64,000 bases of DNA from Methylobacterium sp. R2-1. GTDB taxonomy: Bacteria; Pseudomonadota; Alphaproteobacteria; Rhizobiales; Beijerinckiaceae. Under the pieces are notes generated by a model, which made no database searches, had not been told where the DNA came from, and was given only the letters and a program-made list of their open reading frames with translations. The DNA lies in the NCBI RefSeq assembly GCF_014191355.1, contig NZ_JACHWM010000001.1, forward strand, positions 62,001 to 126,000, in the 5' to 3' direction. Each line of letters begins with the position of its first letter. The first letter of the stretch is position 1. Of this stretch, positions 53,935 to 64,000 are shown in pieces. Both the position numbers and the translations under genes were made by a program.

Positions 53935-56532
53935 GTGTTCATGCCCCGACCGACCGTCGACAGGGCTGTGAAGGGGCTCATGACCAGGGTTCGGATGTCG
54001 GACCGCGCAGCGCAGCGTTCTTCTCTCGTGGGCGATTCGGCCCTCCGGGCCGCGTTGGCGCGGTGGCGCGGTGATGCTTCCACGGCCCATCTCGTCCGCG
54101 AGGGCGGACCGCTGCTCGTTCTCGACGGTGCCGCGGAGCGGATCCTCCATGCCGACGGCGCGGCGCAGTCGTTGCGGGCCGGTGTCGCCGACGCGGACGG
54201 CATCATCCTGCCCACTCTGCGGTTGTCCGCACAGATCGGACGTGCCGGTACCCTCGATGGGCGGCCGCGTATGGTCCGCCTGCGCTTCGATCCCCGCGGT
54301 GTGGCGCCTCCGGTGGTCGCCCTCGCCGCGAGAGCGGAGATCGAGCCGGAATTTCCTGTTCTCCTCCTGGCACCGATCGGGTCCTTGCCGACCTTGCGGC
54401 CATTCGAGGCTGCGCCGGCCAAAGATGATCCGGTGCCGTCGCGACCGATCCCCGCCGTCGCGGAATCGGCGGCCGCGACGGCTGGGTCCACGCCTGCGCC
54501 GGAAGCGGAAACGGCGGATCTGCCGGTCCGCCTGATCTGGCGCAGCGATGCCGAGGGCGTGCTGACGCAGGTTTCGCGCACCCATCCCGATCTTGCCGAA
54601 GCGCTGACCAATCGTTCCTGGACGATGCTCGCCGCCGACGGCGTAATCGAGGGAGCGGCGTTGACGGAGGCGCTCTCCGCCCGCCGGACCTTCCGCGCTC
54701 TGCCGCTCGTCGTGCACGGACGGTCTTACGAGCACGCCCTCGAGATTTCCGGTGCACCGGCGGGCCGCACGACGGACGATTTCTCCGGGTTCGGCGGTTT
54801 CGCCATCCTCGGCGAGCGGCGCCCACGCGCGATCGAAGACGCGATCGGGGAAGGGGAGCCCGCACTCGACGACACGCAGAATGCGGAGCCCGCCCCTGAG
54901 CCCGAGCCGGGCGCCAGCCTGTCGGTGAACGAGCACGCCGCCTTCCGCGAAGTCGCGCGCGTCCTCGGATTGCGATTTGCCCCCGACGAGGCTGCGGAGG
55001 ATCAGGCGCCGGTGCCCGCGCATGCGGAATCTCCGACGGGAAGCTCCGTCATGCCGTTCCCGACGCCGCCGGCCCGGCTCGCGGAGAACGAGACGCGGGC
55101 GCAGGCCGCCCTCACGGAGTTGCTCGAAAGCTTGCCTCTGGGGGTGCTGGTCTATCGCGGGAGCGAAATGCTGTTCGCCAGCCGCACCTTCCTCGACCTC
55201 ACCGGCTACACGGATTTGTCGGCCCTGCGCGATGCGGGTCTCGCACACCTCTTCCGCGGCCTTCCGCCGAGGGAGCGGGAGATCATCGGGCCTGTTCCCT
55301 TCGCTCGGCCCGAGGGGGGGACCGTGGCGCTCCTGGTCGATCGGGCCGGCCTCGTTTGGGAGGGGGCGCCGGCCGAGATCTGCCTCGCGCGGGCAATGCC
55401 GGCCTCCGGAGCGGCGCAGCCTCCTGCCGTTCCGCCCAATGCCGCGCGGCTGCGGGCGGAGAAGGTGCTGGACAGCCTTGAGGAGGGTGTCGTCACCCTC
55501 GACGCCGAGGGCCGCGTCGTCGGTCTGAATCCGAGCGCGGCCGAACTCGTCCACGCGCATCCCAAGGAGGTCGTGGGCGGGCGCTTCGCCGACCTGTTCG
55601 CCCCCGAGAGCCTGCCGGCCCTCGAGACGGCGGTGACCAATTCCCGCCGCTCGGGCGCGAGCGAGATCCACGGCGTCACGCCGCGCACCGGAGCGGCGGC
55701 TCTGCGCCTGCGCATCGCCCGGTTGCTGGGCGAGGACGCACCGGGCTACTGCGCCAGCCTGCGCGAGATCCGCGACGAGGACGTCGCGCTTCCGGTCCCA
55801 GCCGTCAGCAAGCCCGCGCCGCGCGGCGAGCCAGAGGCGGAGGCCGCCTGGAAGGCCAACGCGCTCGCACGGGTCAGCCGGGAGATCCGCCCCTCGCTCA
55901 ACGCCATCCTCAGCCTCACCGACATGATGCTCTCCGACCGCTTCGACCGAGCGGATGCCGAGCGTCTGGAGGCCTATCTGCGCGAGGTGCGTCTCTCCGG
56001 CGGACGGATCGCGGCGCTGATCGACGATCTGCGCGACCTCGCCGAGATTCAGGCCGGCCGCGGCAAGCTTTCCTTCGCCGATCTCGCCCTCAACGATCTC
56101 GTTTCCTCCTGCATCGCGACGCAGCAGGCGAAGGCGGCGCGGGACCGCATCGTCCTGCGCACCAGCCTCGCTCCCGATCTGCCGGCCATGAGGGCGGATG
56201 AGCGCTCGATCCGGCAGGCGACGCTGACCGTGCTTGCAAATGCCATCCGCGTGACCGAGGCCGGCGGCCAGGTGATCATCTCGACCACGCTCGCCGAGCG
56301 GGGAGAGATTGCCTTGCGCGTGCGCGACACCGGCACGGGCATGACGGAAGATGAGCTGACGAGTGCCCTCGAACCATTTCAGGCCGATCTCGGTTCCGAT
56401 GTAGAGGGTGAGGAGAAGGGGTTCGGATTGACGCTGACCAAGGCGCTCGTGGAGGCCAATCGCGGTCGCTTCCGCATCACCAGCCGCAAGGACGAGGGTA
56501 CCCTCGTCGAGATGCTGTTTCCGGCCGCCTGA
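53935..56532 (+). CDS. PAS sensor histidine kinase-like protein (PdhS/PleC group) with Arg at the phospho-acceptor site
   Basis: 865 residues from GTG 53935 (AGAGGAA upstream; ATG 53941 also fits). No signal peptide or membrane helix is seen, so it is probably cytoplasmic. N-terminal region of unknown fold (to about 380), PAS at about 385-470 (LLESLPLGVLVYRGSEMLF) and 505-600 (VLDSLEEGVVTLDAEG), DHp at about 640-710, CA at about 745-860. The H-box reads ARVSREIRPSLNAI: the catalytic His is Arg649 (codon CGG at 55879-55881). The N-box (LANAIRVTEAGGQV), G1 (RDTGTGM) and G2 (GFGLTLTKALVEAN) remain. The ending GTLVEMLFP is typical of the PdhS group. DivL is a known relative with Tyr at this position. 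Confidence 0.85.
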   Translation: MFMPRPTVDRAVKGLMTRVRMSDRAAQRSSLVGDSALRAALARWRGDASTAHLVREGGPLLVLDGAAERILHADGAAQSLRAGVADADGIILPTLRLSAQIGRAGTLDGRPRMVRLRFDPRGVAPPVVALAARAEIEPEFPVLLLAPIGSLPTLRPFEAAPAKDDPVPSRPIPAVAESAAATAGSTPAPEAETADLPVRLIWRSDAEGVLTQVSRTHPDLAEALTNRSWTMLAADGVIEGAALTEALSARRTFRALPLVVHGRSYEHALEISGAPAGRTTDDFSGFGGFAILGERRPRAIEDAIGEGEPALDDTQNAEPAPEPEPGASLSVNEHAAFREVARVLGLRFAPDEAAEDQAPVPAHAESPTGSSVMPFPTPPARLAENETRAQAALTELLESLPLGVLVYRGSEMLFASRTFLDLTGYTDLSALRDAGLAHLFRGLPPREREIIGPVPFARPEGGTVALLVDRAGLVWEGAPAEICLARAMPASGAAQPPAVPPNAARLRAEKVLDSLEEGVVTLDAEGRVVGLNPSAAELVHAHPKEVVGGRFADLFAPESLPALETAVTNSRRSGASEIHGVTPRTGAAALRLRIARLLGEDAPGYCASLREIRDEDVALPVPAVSKPAPRGEPEAEAAWKANALARVSREIRPSLNAILSLTDMMLSDRFDRADAERLEAYLREVRLSGGRIAALIDDLRDLAEIQAGRGKLSFADLALNDLVSSCIATQQAKAARDRIVLRTSLAPDLPAMRADERSIRQATLTVLANAIRVTEAGGQVIISTTLAERGEIALRVRDTGTGMTEDELTSALEPFQADLGSDVEGEEKGFGLTLTKALVEANRGRFRITSRKDEGTLVEMLFPAA

Positions 56533-56657
56533 CGGTCCGGCCCCCGGTCGATCCGCTCGGACGGGCTCGACCCGCCGCGCCGAATTCTTGTGGAGCGACA
56601 AGCCTTTCTCGGCTTCACCGGGACAGACGGGGGTCTCTATGAAGCCACCAATAAGTT

Positions 56658-56679
56658 ATCGCGCAACTAAATCGCGCAA
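56658..56679. promoter_or_regulatory. Direct repeat upstream of acs
   Basis: ATCGCGCAA occurs twice in the same orientation, 13 bases apart start to start, 123-144 bases before the acs start. It is a candidate regulator site; no factor is assigned. Confidence 0.3.
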
Positions 56680-56801
56680 AATTGCAGAACTCGACTTTTT
56701 GGTGCTTGCCGGGTCTATTCGACTGCGCTTAAGAGTTTCTAGGAAGCCCCGGCTGCGCGGATATTCGCGATACGATCGGGCACCGGCAGGGAAGAAACCA
56801 A

Positions 56802-58751
56802 ATGAGCGAGAAGGTCATTGACGTTCAGGATGCCTGGCGGGACCGGGCTCTGATCGACGACGCCAAATACAAGGAGATGTATGCGGCTTCCGTCTCCGAT
56901 CCTGACGCGTTCTGGGCCGAGCACGGCAAGCGGATTGATTGGTCGACGCCGTTCAGCAAAGTCAAGAATACGAGCTTCGCGCCGGGCAACGTCTCGATCA
57001 AGTGGTTCGAGGACGGAAAGACCAACGTCGCATTCAACTGCATCGACCGTCATCTCGAGACCCGCGGCGACCAGACCGCGATCATCTGGGAGGGTGACGA
57101 TCCCAACGAGTCGAAGCACATCACCTACCGGCAGTTGCATGCGGAAGTGTGCCGGATGGCCAACGTCCTGCGCAACCGCGGCGTCGGCAAGGGCGACCGC
57201 GTCACGCTCTACCTGCCGATGATCCCTGAGGCCGCCTATGCGATGCTGGCCTGTGCGCGGCTCGGGGCCATTCACGCCATCGTCTTCGGCGGCTTCTCGC
57301 CGGACTCGCTCGCGAGCCGGATCAAGGGCTGCGGCTCGAAGCTCGTCATCACCGCCGATGAGGGCCTGCGCGGCGGGCGCAAGGTGCCGCTCAAGGCCAA
57401 TGTCGACGAGGCGATCAAGCGCCTCGACAAGGATCTCGTGGACCACGTCATCGTGGTGAAGCGCACCGGCGGCAACGTGGCGATGGAGCCGGGCCGCGAC
57501 GTCTACTACCACGAAGCCGCCGAGCAAGTGACGGACGAGTGCCCGGCTGAGGCCGTGGAGGCGGAGCACCCGCTCTTCATCCTCTACACCTCGGGCTCGA
57601 CCGGCCAGCCGAAGGGCGTCGTGCACACCACCGGCGGCTATCTCGTCTATGCCTCGATGACCCACCAGTACGTGTTCGACTACCACGACGGCGACCTCTA
57701 CTGGTGCACGGCTGACGTGGGTTGGGTCACCGGTCACAGCTACATCGTCTACGGACCGCTGGCGAACGGCGCGACCACGCTGATGTTCGAGGGCATCCCG
57801 ACCTACCCGTCGAACTCCCGCTTCTGGGAAGTCATCGACAAGCACAAGGTCAACATCTTCTACACCGCACCGACCGCGATCCGCTCGCTGATGGGCGGCG
57901 GCGAGGGGCCGGTGAAGAAGACCTCGCGTGCTTCGCTGCGGGTGCTGGGCTCGGTCGGCGAGCCGATCAACCCGGAAGCCTGGGACTGGTATTACCGCGT
58001 CGTCGGTGACTCCCGTTGCTCCATCGTCGATACGTGGTGGCAGACCGAGACCGGCGGTATCCTCATCACTCCGCTGCCCGGCGCGACCAAGCTCAAGCCC
58101 GGCTCGGCGACGCGGCCGTTCTTCGGAGTGCAACCGGTCATGGTCGATGCCGAGGGACGTGAGCTCGACGGCGCCTGCGAGGGCAACCTTTGCATCAAGG
58201 AGAGCTGGCCCGGCCAGATGCGCACCGTCTACGGCGATCACGAGCGCTTCGAGCAGACCTACTTCTCGACTTACAAGGACCTTTACTTCACCGGTGACGG
58301 TGCCCGCCGCGACGCCGACGGTTATTACTGGATCACCGGTCGCGTCGACGACGTCATCAACGTCTCCGGCCACCGCATGGGCACGGCCGAAGTCGAGTCC
58401 TCGCTCGTCGCGCATCCGAAAGTCTCGGAGGCCGCGGTTGTCGGCTATCCGCACAACGTGAAGGGCCAGGGCATCTACGCCTATGTCACCCTCAACGAGG
58501 GCGAGGAGGGCACGGACGAGCTGCGCAAGGAACTCGTAACCTGGGTCCGTAAGGATATCGGCCCGATTGCTTCGCCCGACCTGATCCAGTTCGCCCCCGG
58601 CCTGCCCAAGACCCGCTCCGGCAAGATCATGCGTCGCATCCTGCGCAAGATCGCCGAGGACGATTTCGGCTCGCTCGGTGACACCTCGACGTTGGCTGAG
58701 CCGGCCGTGGTCGATGATCTGATCGAGAACCGGCAGAACCGATCGGCCTGA
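56802..58751 (+). CDS. acs: Acetyl-CoA synthetase
   Basis: Activates acetate to acetyl-CoA via acetyl-AMP. 649 residues, normal length. Marks: P-loop-like [75 protein letters not shown] (adenylation core and hinge) and the C-terminal [13 protein letters not shown], where the regulatory acetylation Lys is expected (SGK). It sits upstream of the DUF485-actP acetate-uptake pair. A terminator (58769-58796) separates them. Confidence 0.97.
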   Translation: MSEKVIDVQDAWRDRALIDDAKYKEMYAASVSDPDAFWAEHGKRIDWSTPFSKVKNTSFAPGNVSIKWFEDGKTNVAFNCIDRHLETRGDQTAIIWEGDDPNESKHITYRQLHAEVCRMANVLRNRGVGKGDRVTLYLPMIPEAAYAMLACARLGAIHAIVFGGFSPDSLASRIKGCGSKLVITADEGLRGGRKVPLKANVDEAIKRLDKDLVDHVIVVKRTGGNVAMEPGRDVYYHEAAEQVTDECPAEAVEAEHPLFILYTSGSTGQPKGVVHTTGGYLVYASMTHQYVFDYHDGDLYWCTADVGWVTGHSYIVYGPLANGATTLMFEGIPTYPSNSRFWEVIDKHKVNIFYTAPTAIRSLMGGGEGPVKKTSRASLRVLGSVGEPINPEAWDWYYRVVGDSRCSIVDTWWQTETGGILITPLPGATKLKPGSATRPFFGVQPVMVDAEGRELDGACEGNLCIKESWPGQMRTVYGDHERFEQTYFSTYKDLYFTGDGARRDADGYYWITGRVDDVINVSGHRMGTAEVESSLVAHPKVSEAAVVGYPHNVKGQGIYAYVTLNEGEEGTDELRKELVTWVRKDIGPIASPDLIQFAPGLPKTRSGKIMRRILRKIAEDDFGSLGDTSTLAEPAVVDDLIENRQNRSA

Positions 58752-58768
58752 GCGCGGATCACGACAAA

Positions 58769-58796
58769 TCCGGCCGCCTCGCGCGGCCGGAGCCTT
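58769..58796 (+). terminator. Terminator after acs
   Basis: TCCGGCCG / CGGCCGGA with a 7-base loop, followed by GCCTTTTC. It lies 18 bases beyond the acs stop. Confidence 0.7.
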
Positions 58797-58968
58797 TTCG
58801 GGCATGGCCCATCTGCCTGGACCCGCCGTGCCGGACGCCCGCCTCGGGTGCTCCGGTCCCTGCCTGCGACGGGGTGAACGTCCATGCCTTCGTCGTCATG
58901 ATCACAGAATAAATAGCCGATCCCCGGCCCGTCGCGGCGCCGGATCAGGATCGTGCGGGAGGAGATTC

Positions 58969-59355
58969 ATGAGCACCATACAGACGGGGGGGCCGTCCGT
59001 GACGTCGGATGCCCGCACGCTTCACGGGGGGGGAGCCCTCGACATGCCCGAGCCCGATCACCGGCTCGACCGCATCGCCGAGCACCCCACCTTCAAGACT
59101 CTGGTTCACGAGCGCACGCGCTTCGGCTGGATTCTTACCGGCCTGATGCTCGTGGTCTATTTCGGCTTCATCGGCCTCATCGCCTTCGACAAGGCGCTGC
59201 TCGCCACCAAGGTCGGCGGCACGGCCTCGCTCAGCTTCTACATGGGCATGTTCGTCATCGTCTTCGCCTTCGTGCTGACGGGCATCTACGTCGCCCGCGC
59301 CAACACCCGCTACGACCGGCTCTCGGCCGACCTCATCCGGAGCCTCGCCAAATGA
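58969..59355 (+). CDS. DUF485 membrane protein (YjcH-like)
   Basis: 128 residues from the ATG with GGGAGGAG upstream. Short polar N-terminus, then DUF485: [20 protein letters not shown] and two membrane helices ([20 protein letters not shown] and a second after residue 75) with [20 protein letters not shown]. In E. coli the homologue YjcH is cotranscribed between acs and actP; here the stop overlaps the actP ATG (ATGA). It probably assists the symporter. Confidence 0.9.
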   Translation: MSTIQTGGPSVTSDARTLHGGGALDMPEPDHRLDRIAEHPTFKTLVHERTRFGWILTGLMLVVYFGFIGLIAFDKALLATKVGGTASLSFYMGMFVIVFAFVLTGIYVARANTRYDRLSADLIRSLAK

Positions 59356-61040
59356 TCCGCCTCGTCTCCCTTCTCGGCGCAGGCCTCGGGCTCGGCCCCG
59401 TTTCGGCGCTCGCCGCCGGCCCGGACATCGGTGCCGTTCAGCAGCAGGCCACGAACTGGCCGGCGATCTTCATGTTCCTGTTCTTCGTGCTGTTCACCCT
59501 CGGGATCACCTACCGGGCGGCGAAGGGCTCGAAGTCGGCGGCCGACTTCTACGCGGCCGGCGGCGGCATCTCCGCGCGCACGAACGCCCTGGCGATTGCC
59601 GGCGACTACATGTCGGCGGCGTCCTTCCTCGGCATTTCGGGGCTCGTCTATTCCTCGGGCTTCGACGGCCTGATCTACTCGACGGGGTTCCTCGTCGGCT
59701 GGCCGATCGTGCTGTTCCTGATCGCCGAGCGGCTGCGCAACCTCGGCAAGTTCACCTTCGCCGACGTCGCGAGCTTCCGCCTCGACCAGACCTCGATCCG
59801 CATCATCTCGGCCACCGGCACCCTCGTCGTGGTGGCGTTCTACCTGATCGCGCAGATGGTCGGCGCGGGGAAGCTGATCCAGCTCCTGTTCGGTCTGCCC
59901 TACCTCTACGCGGTGGTCATCGTCGGTGCGCTGATGATCATCTACGTCGCCTTCGGCGGCATGAAGGCGACGACCTGGGTGCAGGTCATCAAGGCCTGCC
60001 TGCTTCTGGGCGGCGCGACCTTCATGGCCGGCGCGGTGCTCTACAAGTACGGCTTCAGCCCGGAGAAGCTGTTCGCGACCGCCGTGCAGACACATCCGAA
60101 GGGCGACGCCATCATGGCACCCGGCGGTCTCGTCTCGAACCCGATCGACTCGCTCTCGCTCGGCGTCGGCCTGATGTTCGGCACCGCGGGTCTGCCGCAC
60201 ATCCTGATGCGCTTCTTCACGGTGTCGGACGCTCAGGCCGCGCGTAAGTCGGTGTTCTATGCCACCGGCCTGATCGGCTATTTCTACATCCTCACCTTCA
60301 TCATCGGCTTCGGAGGTATCGCTCTGCTGATGTCCGACCCTAGCTACTTCAAGCTCGGCACGGACGGCACGACCTACGACAAGATCAAGGACATGATCGG
60401 CGGCACCAACATGGTGGCCGTGAACCTCGCCAACGCCGTGGGTGGGCCGTACTTCCTCGGCTTCATCTCGGCGGTGGCCTTCGCGACGATCCTCGCGGTG
60501 GTGGCAGGCCTGACGCTCGCCGGCGCGTCGGCGATCAGCCACGACCTCTACGCTCAGGTCTTCGCCCGCGGGCGGACCACGGAGCAGGCGGAGGTGAACC
60601 TCTCCAAGGCCTCCGCCGTCGGTATCGGCATCGTGGCGATCTACCTCGGCTACGTCTTCGAGAACCAGAACGTCGCCTTCATGGTCGGACTCGCCTTTTC
60701 GGTGGCGGCGAGCTGCAACTTCCCCGTTCTGGCCATGTCGATCCTCTGGCGCGGCACCACGACCTGGGGTGCCCTCATCGGCGGTCTCGTCGGGCTCGTG
60801 GCGGCGGTGGTGATGGTGGTGCTGTCCGACGCGGTCTGGGTGAAGACCTTCGGTCATCCGGTGGCCCTGTTCCCCTACGCGAACCCAGCCCTGTTCTCGA
60901 TGCCGCTGGCGTTCCTGACGATCTGGGCCGTCTCGAAGATCGACAGGACCCGTCGGGGCGACCGCGAGCGGGCCGCTTTCGATGCCCAGTTCGTCCGCTC
61001 TGAGACCGGCATCGGAGCCTCGGGCGCCCACGCGCACTGA
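59352..61040 (+). CDS. actP: Cation/acetate symporter
   Basis: 562 residues of the sodium:solute symporter family. The ATG overlaps the DUF485 stop; the frame is open further upstream but that part shadows the previous gene. Signal-like start ([17 protein letters not shown]), then about 13 membrane helices. Marks: [51 protein letters not shown] and [20 protein letters not shown]. Takes up acetate and related short acids with a cation, supplying Acs. A terminator follows. Confidence 0.94.
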   Translation: MIRLVSLLGAGLGLGPVSALAAGPDIGAVQQQATNWPAIFMFLFFVLFTLGITYRAAKGSKSAADFYAAGGGISARTNALAIAGDYMSAASFLGISGLVYSSGFDGLIYSTGFLVGWPIVLFLIAERLRNLGKFTFADVASFRLDQTSIRIISATGTLVVVAFYLIAQMVGAGKLIQLLFGLPYLYAVVIVGALMIIYVAFGGMKATTWVQVIKACLLLGGATFMAGAVLYKYGFSPEKLFATAVQTHPKGDAIMAPGGLVSNPIDSLSLGVGLMFGTAGLPHILMRFFTVSDAQAARKSVFYATGLIGYFYILTFIIGFGGIALLMSDPSYFKLGTDGTTYDKIKDMIGGTNMVAVNLANAVGGPYFLGFISAVAFATILAVVAGLTLAGASAISHDLYAQVFARGRTTEQAEVNLSKASAVGIGIVAIYLGYVFENQNVAFMVGLAFSVAASCNFPVLAMSILWRGTTTWGALIGGLVGLVAAVVMVVLSDAVWVKTFGHPVALFPYANPALFSMPLAFLTIWAVSKIDRTRRGDRERAAFDAQFVRSETGIGASGAHAH

Positions 61041-61063
61041 GCCCCCGCACAGACCAGCCCCGG

Positions 61064-61095
61064 AGGGCGCAGCCGTCGAGGCTGCGCCCTTTTTG
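61064..61095 (+). terminator. Terminator after actP
   Basis: AGGGCGCAGCC / GGCTGCGCCCT, 11-bp stem with a 5-base loop, followed by TTTTTG. Confidence 0.8.
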
Positions 61096-61285
61096 CGTTC
61101 TCTCAGTCCACGCTCGCTACAGCGGCGCAAATTCTGTCAACTACGCATCTTTCACCGCGATTTACCTATTGGGCGGTTTCAAGGCATGCGGTAACACGAG
61201 CATGCGCATGCGCCGGGCGCATGGAAATGGGTTGAAGCCGGCGAATCGGACGCCCGCGCACGTGTGATCTGGAGGAACGACGAAG

Positions 61286-63022
61286 ATGGCTGGGGCAACC
61301 GCAGTAGCGCGGTCCGGGGACGCAGTCAGGCCGATGACTGCCGGTGAGAAGAAGGTCATCATGGCCTCCTCACTCGGGACCGTTTTCGAGTGGTACGATT
61401 TCTATCTCTACGGCTCGCTCGCCGCGATCATCGGCGCGCAGTTCTTCTCCGCCTATCCCGAGGCGACCCGCAACATCTTCGCGCTGTTGGCCTTCGCCGC
61501 GGGCTTCCTCGTGCGCCCCTTCGGTGCCCTAGTGTTCGGCCGGCTCGGCGACATGGTCGGTCGCAAGTACACCTTCCTCGTCACCATCCTGATCATGGGC
61601 ATTTCGACCTTTGCGGTCGGCCTGCTGCCGTCCTACTCGACGCTCGCGGCCTACAACGTGGGCTGGATCGCGCCCGTGACGCTGCTGGCCCTGCGCATGC
61701 TCCAGGGCCTCGCGCTCGGCGGCGAGTACGGCGGCGCGGCGGTCTACGTGGCCGAGCACGCCCCGGCCGGACGGCGCGGCTTCTACACCGCCTTCATCCA
61801 GACGACGGCGACGCTCGGCCTGCTGCTCTCGCTGATCATCATCCTGTCGACGCAGGGTTACGTGAACAGCGCCTATCCGGCCACCACGGTGACCAATGCG
61901 GACGGCACCACGACCACGCTGACCGCCTTCCAAGTCTGGGGCTGGCGCATTCCGTTCCTCGTCTCGGTGGTGCTGCTCGCCATCTCGGTCTGGATCCGCC
62001 TGCAGATGCAGGAGAGCCCGGCCTTCAAGAAGATGAAGGAAGAGGGCACCCACTCCAAGGCACCGCTTTCCGAGGCCTTCGGCCAGTGGAAGAACGCCAA
62101 ATGGGCGCTGCTGGCCCTGCTCGGCCTCACCGCCGGCCAGGCCGTGGTCTGGTACACCGGCCAGTTCTACGCGCTGTTCTTCCTGCAGAGCATCCTGAAG
62201 GTCGATCAGTTCACGGCCAACATCATGATCGCTTGGTCGCTGATCCTGGCAACCGGAGGCTTCCTGTTCTTCGGCAGCCTCTCGGACCGGATCGGCCGCA
62301 AGCCGATCATCCTCGGCGGCTGCCTCATCGCGGCGCTCACCTACTTCCCGCTGTTCAACCTTCTGACCGCCCAGGCCAACCCGGCCCTGCACGCGGCTCA
62401 GGCGAGCGTGCCGGTGGTGGTGAAGACGAACAAGGACGACTGCTCGTTCCAGTTCAATCCGGTCGGCACCGCCAAGTTCACCAAGGAGTGCGACGTCGCC
62501 AAGGCGCTGCTCGCCCGCTCCGCCGTGAACTACACCACCGAGAACCAGCCGGCCGGCACGCCAACCGTGGTCAGCATCAACGGCAAGGATTTCCCCGTCG
62601 CCGATCCAAGCTTCTCGAAGGCGGTGCCCGCGGCGCTGACCGAGGCGGGCTATCCGTCGGCGACGTCCAACCCCACGGTGATCAAGGCCTCGAACCCGGT
62701 CGACATCTTCACGGGTCAGAAGCTCGCGGTCGTCGGTATCCTGACGATCCTCGTCCTCTACGTGACGATGGTCTACGGCCCGATCGCCGCCGCGCTGGTG
62801 GAGCTGTTCCCGACCCGAATCCGCTACACCTCGATGTCGCTTCCCTACCACATCGGCAATGGCTGGTTCGGCGGCCTTCTGCCCGCCACCGCCTTCGCCA
62901 TGGTGGCTCAGACCGGCGACATCTATTTCGGCCTCTGGTACCCGATCGTGATCGCGCTCTTCACCTTCGTGATTGGCCTGATCTTCATTCCCGAGACCAA
63001 GGACCGGGATATCCTGGCCTGA
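61286..63022 (+). CDS. MFS transporter of the metabolite:H+ symporter (MHS) family with a periplasmic insert
   Basis: 578 residues, clearly longer than the 430-450 usual for the family. The MHS signature is [18 protein letters not shown] near residue 30; [14 protein letters not shown] and [16 protein letters not shown] follow. The C-terminal half has [16 protein letters not shown]. Between the helix ending [10 protein letters not shown] and the next helix lies a polar insert of about 110 residues (370-480) with Cys in [10 protein letters not shown] and KECDVAK, probably a periplasmic disulfide-linked domain. ATG with GGAGGAACG upstream. The neighbourhood of acs/actP suggests an organic acid, but the substrate is unproven. 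Confidence 0.88.
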   Translation: MAGATAVARSGDAVRPMTAGEKKVIMASSLGTVFEWYDFYLYGSLAAIIGAQFFSAYPEATRNIFALLAFAAGFLVRPFGALVFGRLGDMVGRKYTFLVTILIMGISTFAVGLLPSYSTLAAYNVGWIAPVTLLALRMLQGLALGGEYGGAAVYVAEHAPAGRRGFYTAFIQTTATLGLLLSLIIILSTQGYVNSAYPATTVTNADGTTTTLTAFQVWGWRIPFLVSVVLLAISVWIRLQMQESPAFKKMKEEGTHSKAPLSEAFGQWKNAKWALLALLGLTAGQAVVWYTGQFYALFFLQSILKVDQFTANIMIAWSLILATGGFLFFGSLSDRIGRKPIILGGCLIAALTYFPLFNLLTAQANPALHAAQASVPVVVKTNKDDCSFQFNPVGTAKFTKECDVAKALLARSAVNYTTENQPAGTPTVVSINGKDFPVADPSFSKAVPAALTEAGYPSATSNPTVIKASNPVDIFTGQKLAVVGILTILVLYVTMVYGPIAAALVELFPTRIRYTSMSLPYHIGNGWFGGLLPATAFAMVAQTGDIYFGLWYPIVIALFTFVIGLIFIPETKDRDILA

Positions 63023-63050
63023 GGTTTTCGGGTCTGACTGGCCCATACGG

Positions 63051-63081
63051 AAAAGGCCCCGCCTCGCGGCGGGGCCTTTTT
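63051..63081. terminator. Bidirectional terminator between the MFS gene and purH
   Basis: AAAAGGCCCCGCC / GGCGGGGCCTTTT with a 4-base loop, flanked by A and T runs on both sides, so it can stop both convergent genes. Confidence 0.85.
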
Positions 63082-63131
63082 CATTCCGGAAACCGTCTTG
63101 CCCCGTCGATGGACGTGCCGAGCGTGCCGCT

Positions 63132-64000
63132 TCAGTGCCGGAAGTGGCGCACGCCGGTGAACACCATGGCGAGCCCCGCCTCGTCGGCGGCCCGGATCAC
63201 CTCGTCGTCGCGCATCGAACCGCCAGGTTGGATCACGGCGGTGGCTCCGGCTTCCGCCGCGGCGAGCAAGCCGTCGGCGAAGGGGAAGAAGGCGTCGGAC
63301 GCCACCGCCGAACCCTTGGCGAGGGTCTCGGGCAGCCCGAGGCGCTGCGCCGCTTCCGCGGCTTTCCGCGCGGCGGTGATCGAGGAATCGACCCGCGACA
63401 TCTGCCCGGCACCGATGCCGACGGTGGCACTGCCCTTGGCGTAGACGATGGCGTTCGACTTCACATGCTTGGCCACCCGATAGGCGAAGCGCATGTCGGC
63501 GAGTTCGGCCTCGCTCGGAGCACGCTTGGTCACCACCTTCAGGTCCATCTCGTCCACGCTCAGGGCATCCCGGCCCTGGACTAGGAAGCCGCCCGCGACG
63601 GTGCGGACGGTCTCGCCCTTCGCCCGCGGATCGGCGAGGCCGCCAGCGAGCAGGAGCCGGAGGTTCTTCTTGGCGCCGATGATCGCCCTGGCCTCCTCGG
63701 AGGCGTCGGGGGCGATGATGACCTCGGTGAAGATCTCCACGATCTTGCGCGCCGCATCCGCATCGAGGGGGCGATTGAGGGCGACGATGCCGCCGAAGGC
63801 CGAGGTCGGGTCGCAGGCGAGCGCCCGCTCGTAGGCGTCCAGCAGGGTTGCGCCTTCCGCCACGCCGCAGGGATTGGCATGCTTGATGATCGCGACCGCC
63901 GCCGTGCGGGCGGGGTCGAACTCGGCGACACATTCGTAGGCCGCGTCGGTGTCGTTGAGGTTGTTGTAGGACAGTTCCTTGCCTTGGACCTGCCGGGCGG
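63132..64000 (-). CDS. purH: Bifunctional AICAR formyltransferase/IMP cyclohydrolase, C-terminal part (cut by window end)
   Basis: The gene runs on past the window end, so its N-terminal IMP cyclohydrolase domain is missing. The visible 289 residues are the AICAR transformylase domain: [32 protein letters not shown] (with the catalytic Lys-His), [20 protein letters not shown], and the C-terminal [43 protein letters not shown] and the end GVRHFRH. It carries out the last two steps of purine synthesis, and its substrate AICAR is also released by HisF/HisH. Confidence 0.97.
   Translation of the reverse strand, partial: ARQVQGKELSYNNLNDTDAAYECVAEFDPARTAAVAIIKHANPCGVAEGATLLDAYERALACDPTSAFGGIVALNRPLDADAARKIVEIFTEVIIAPDASEEARAIIGAKKNLRLLLAGGLADPRAKGETVRTVAGGFLVQGRDALSVDEMDLKVVTKRAPSEAELADMRFAYRVAKHVKSNAIVYAKGSATVGIGAGQMSRVDSSITAARKAAEAAQRLGLPETLAKGSAVASDAFFPFADGLLAAAEAGATAVIQPGGSMRDDEVIRAADEAGLAMVFTGVRHFRH

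Noticed and set aside
1..64000. tRNA, rRNA, CRISPR arrays, insertion sequences and prophage genes
   Set aside because: None was seen by eye: no tRNA arm patterns, no spaced direct repeats and no transposase or integrase motifs.

Overview
The window is high-GC DNA with the codon use of a Methylobacterium/Methylorubrum-type alphaproteobacterium (Hyphomicrobiales). Support for this assignment includes the order hisB-DUF2628-hisH-hisA-hisF-hisE-coaA, a petABC bc1 operon, a phasin, the acetate genes acs-DUF485-actP, a PdhS-like histidine kinase and a NepR-like domain. NepR belongs to the alphaproteobacterial general stress response. The genus is an inference from gene content; no rRNA or tRNA gene was seen.

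Layout. 1-4.2 kb: the 3' part of a GH3 beta-glucosidase, then on the minus strand a PLP aminotransferase, a DUF4112 membrane protein and a YejE-type permease. 4.2-4.7 kb: a non-coding stretch with a likely sRNA and a small exported ORF. 5-14.4 kb: a four-gene MdtABC-type RND efflux operon with its outer-membrane lipoprotein. 14.5-25 kb: zwf, leuB, a secreted protein of unknown role, an MdlC-like ThDP enzyme coupled to a DCC-family protein, ispA, mtgA and a class II photolyase. 25.3-28.4 kb: a likely CCUCC-rich sRNA, an orphan TRAP binding protein, a dual-specificity-type phosphatase and a LivK-like binding protein.

28.6-36.8 kb: a surface-polysaccharide cluster with a Wza-like exporter, an LtaS-fold transferase, KpsC with a degenerate N-terminal half, and KpsS followed by an SDR and a formyltransferase. 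36.8-42.4 kb: metY, the bc1 complex and mtnP. 42.5-48.8 kb: a YARHG protein, a metallophosphoesterase, most late histidine genes and coaA. 48.8-53.8 kb: a VOC protein, an SLT lytic transglycosylase, a NepR-receiver fusion, an L,D-transpeptidase, a small exported protein and a phasin. 53.9-63.1 kb: a PdhS-like kinase with Arg at the phospho-acceptor position, acs, DUF485, actP and an MHS-type MFS carrier. The window ends inside purH on the minus strand.

The two most unusual proteins are regulators about 3 kb apart. One is a NepR-like anti-sigma domain fused to a receiver domain (50784-51368). The other is a kinase that keeps an ATP-binding domain but lacks the phosphorylatable His (53935-56532). 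Two strong plus-strand terminators (about 4606 and 25412) have no plus-strand protein gene in front of them and point to small RNAs.
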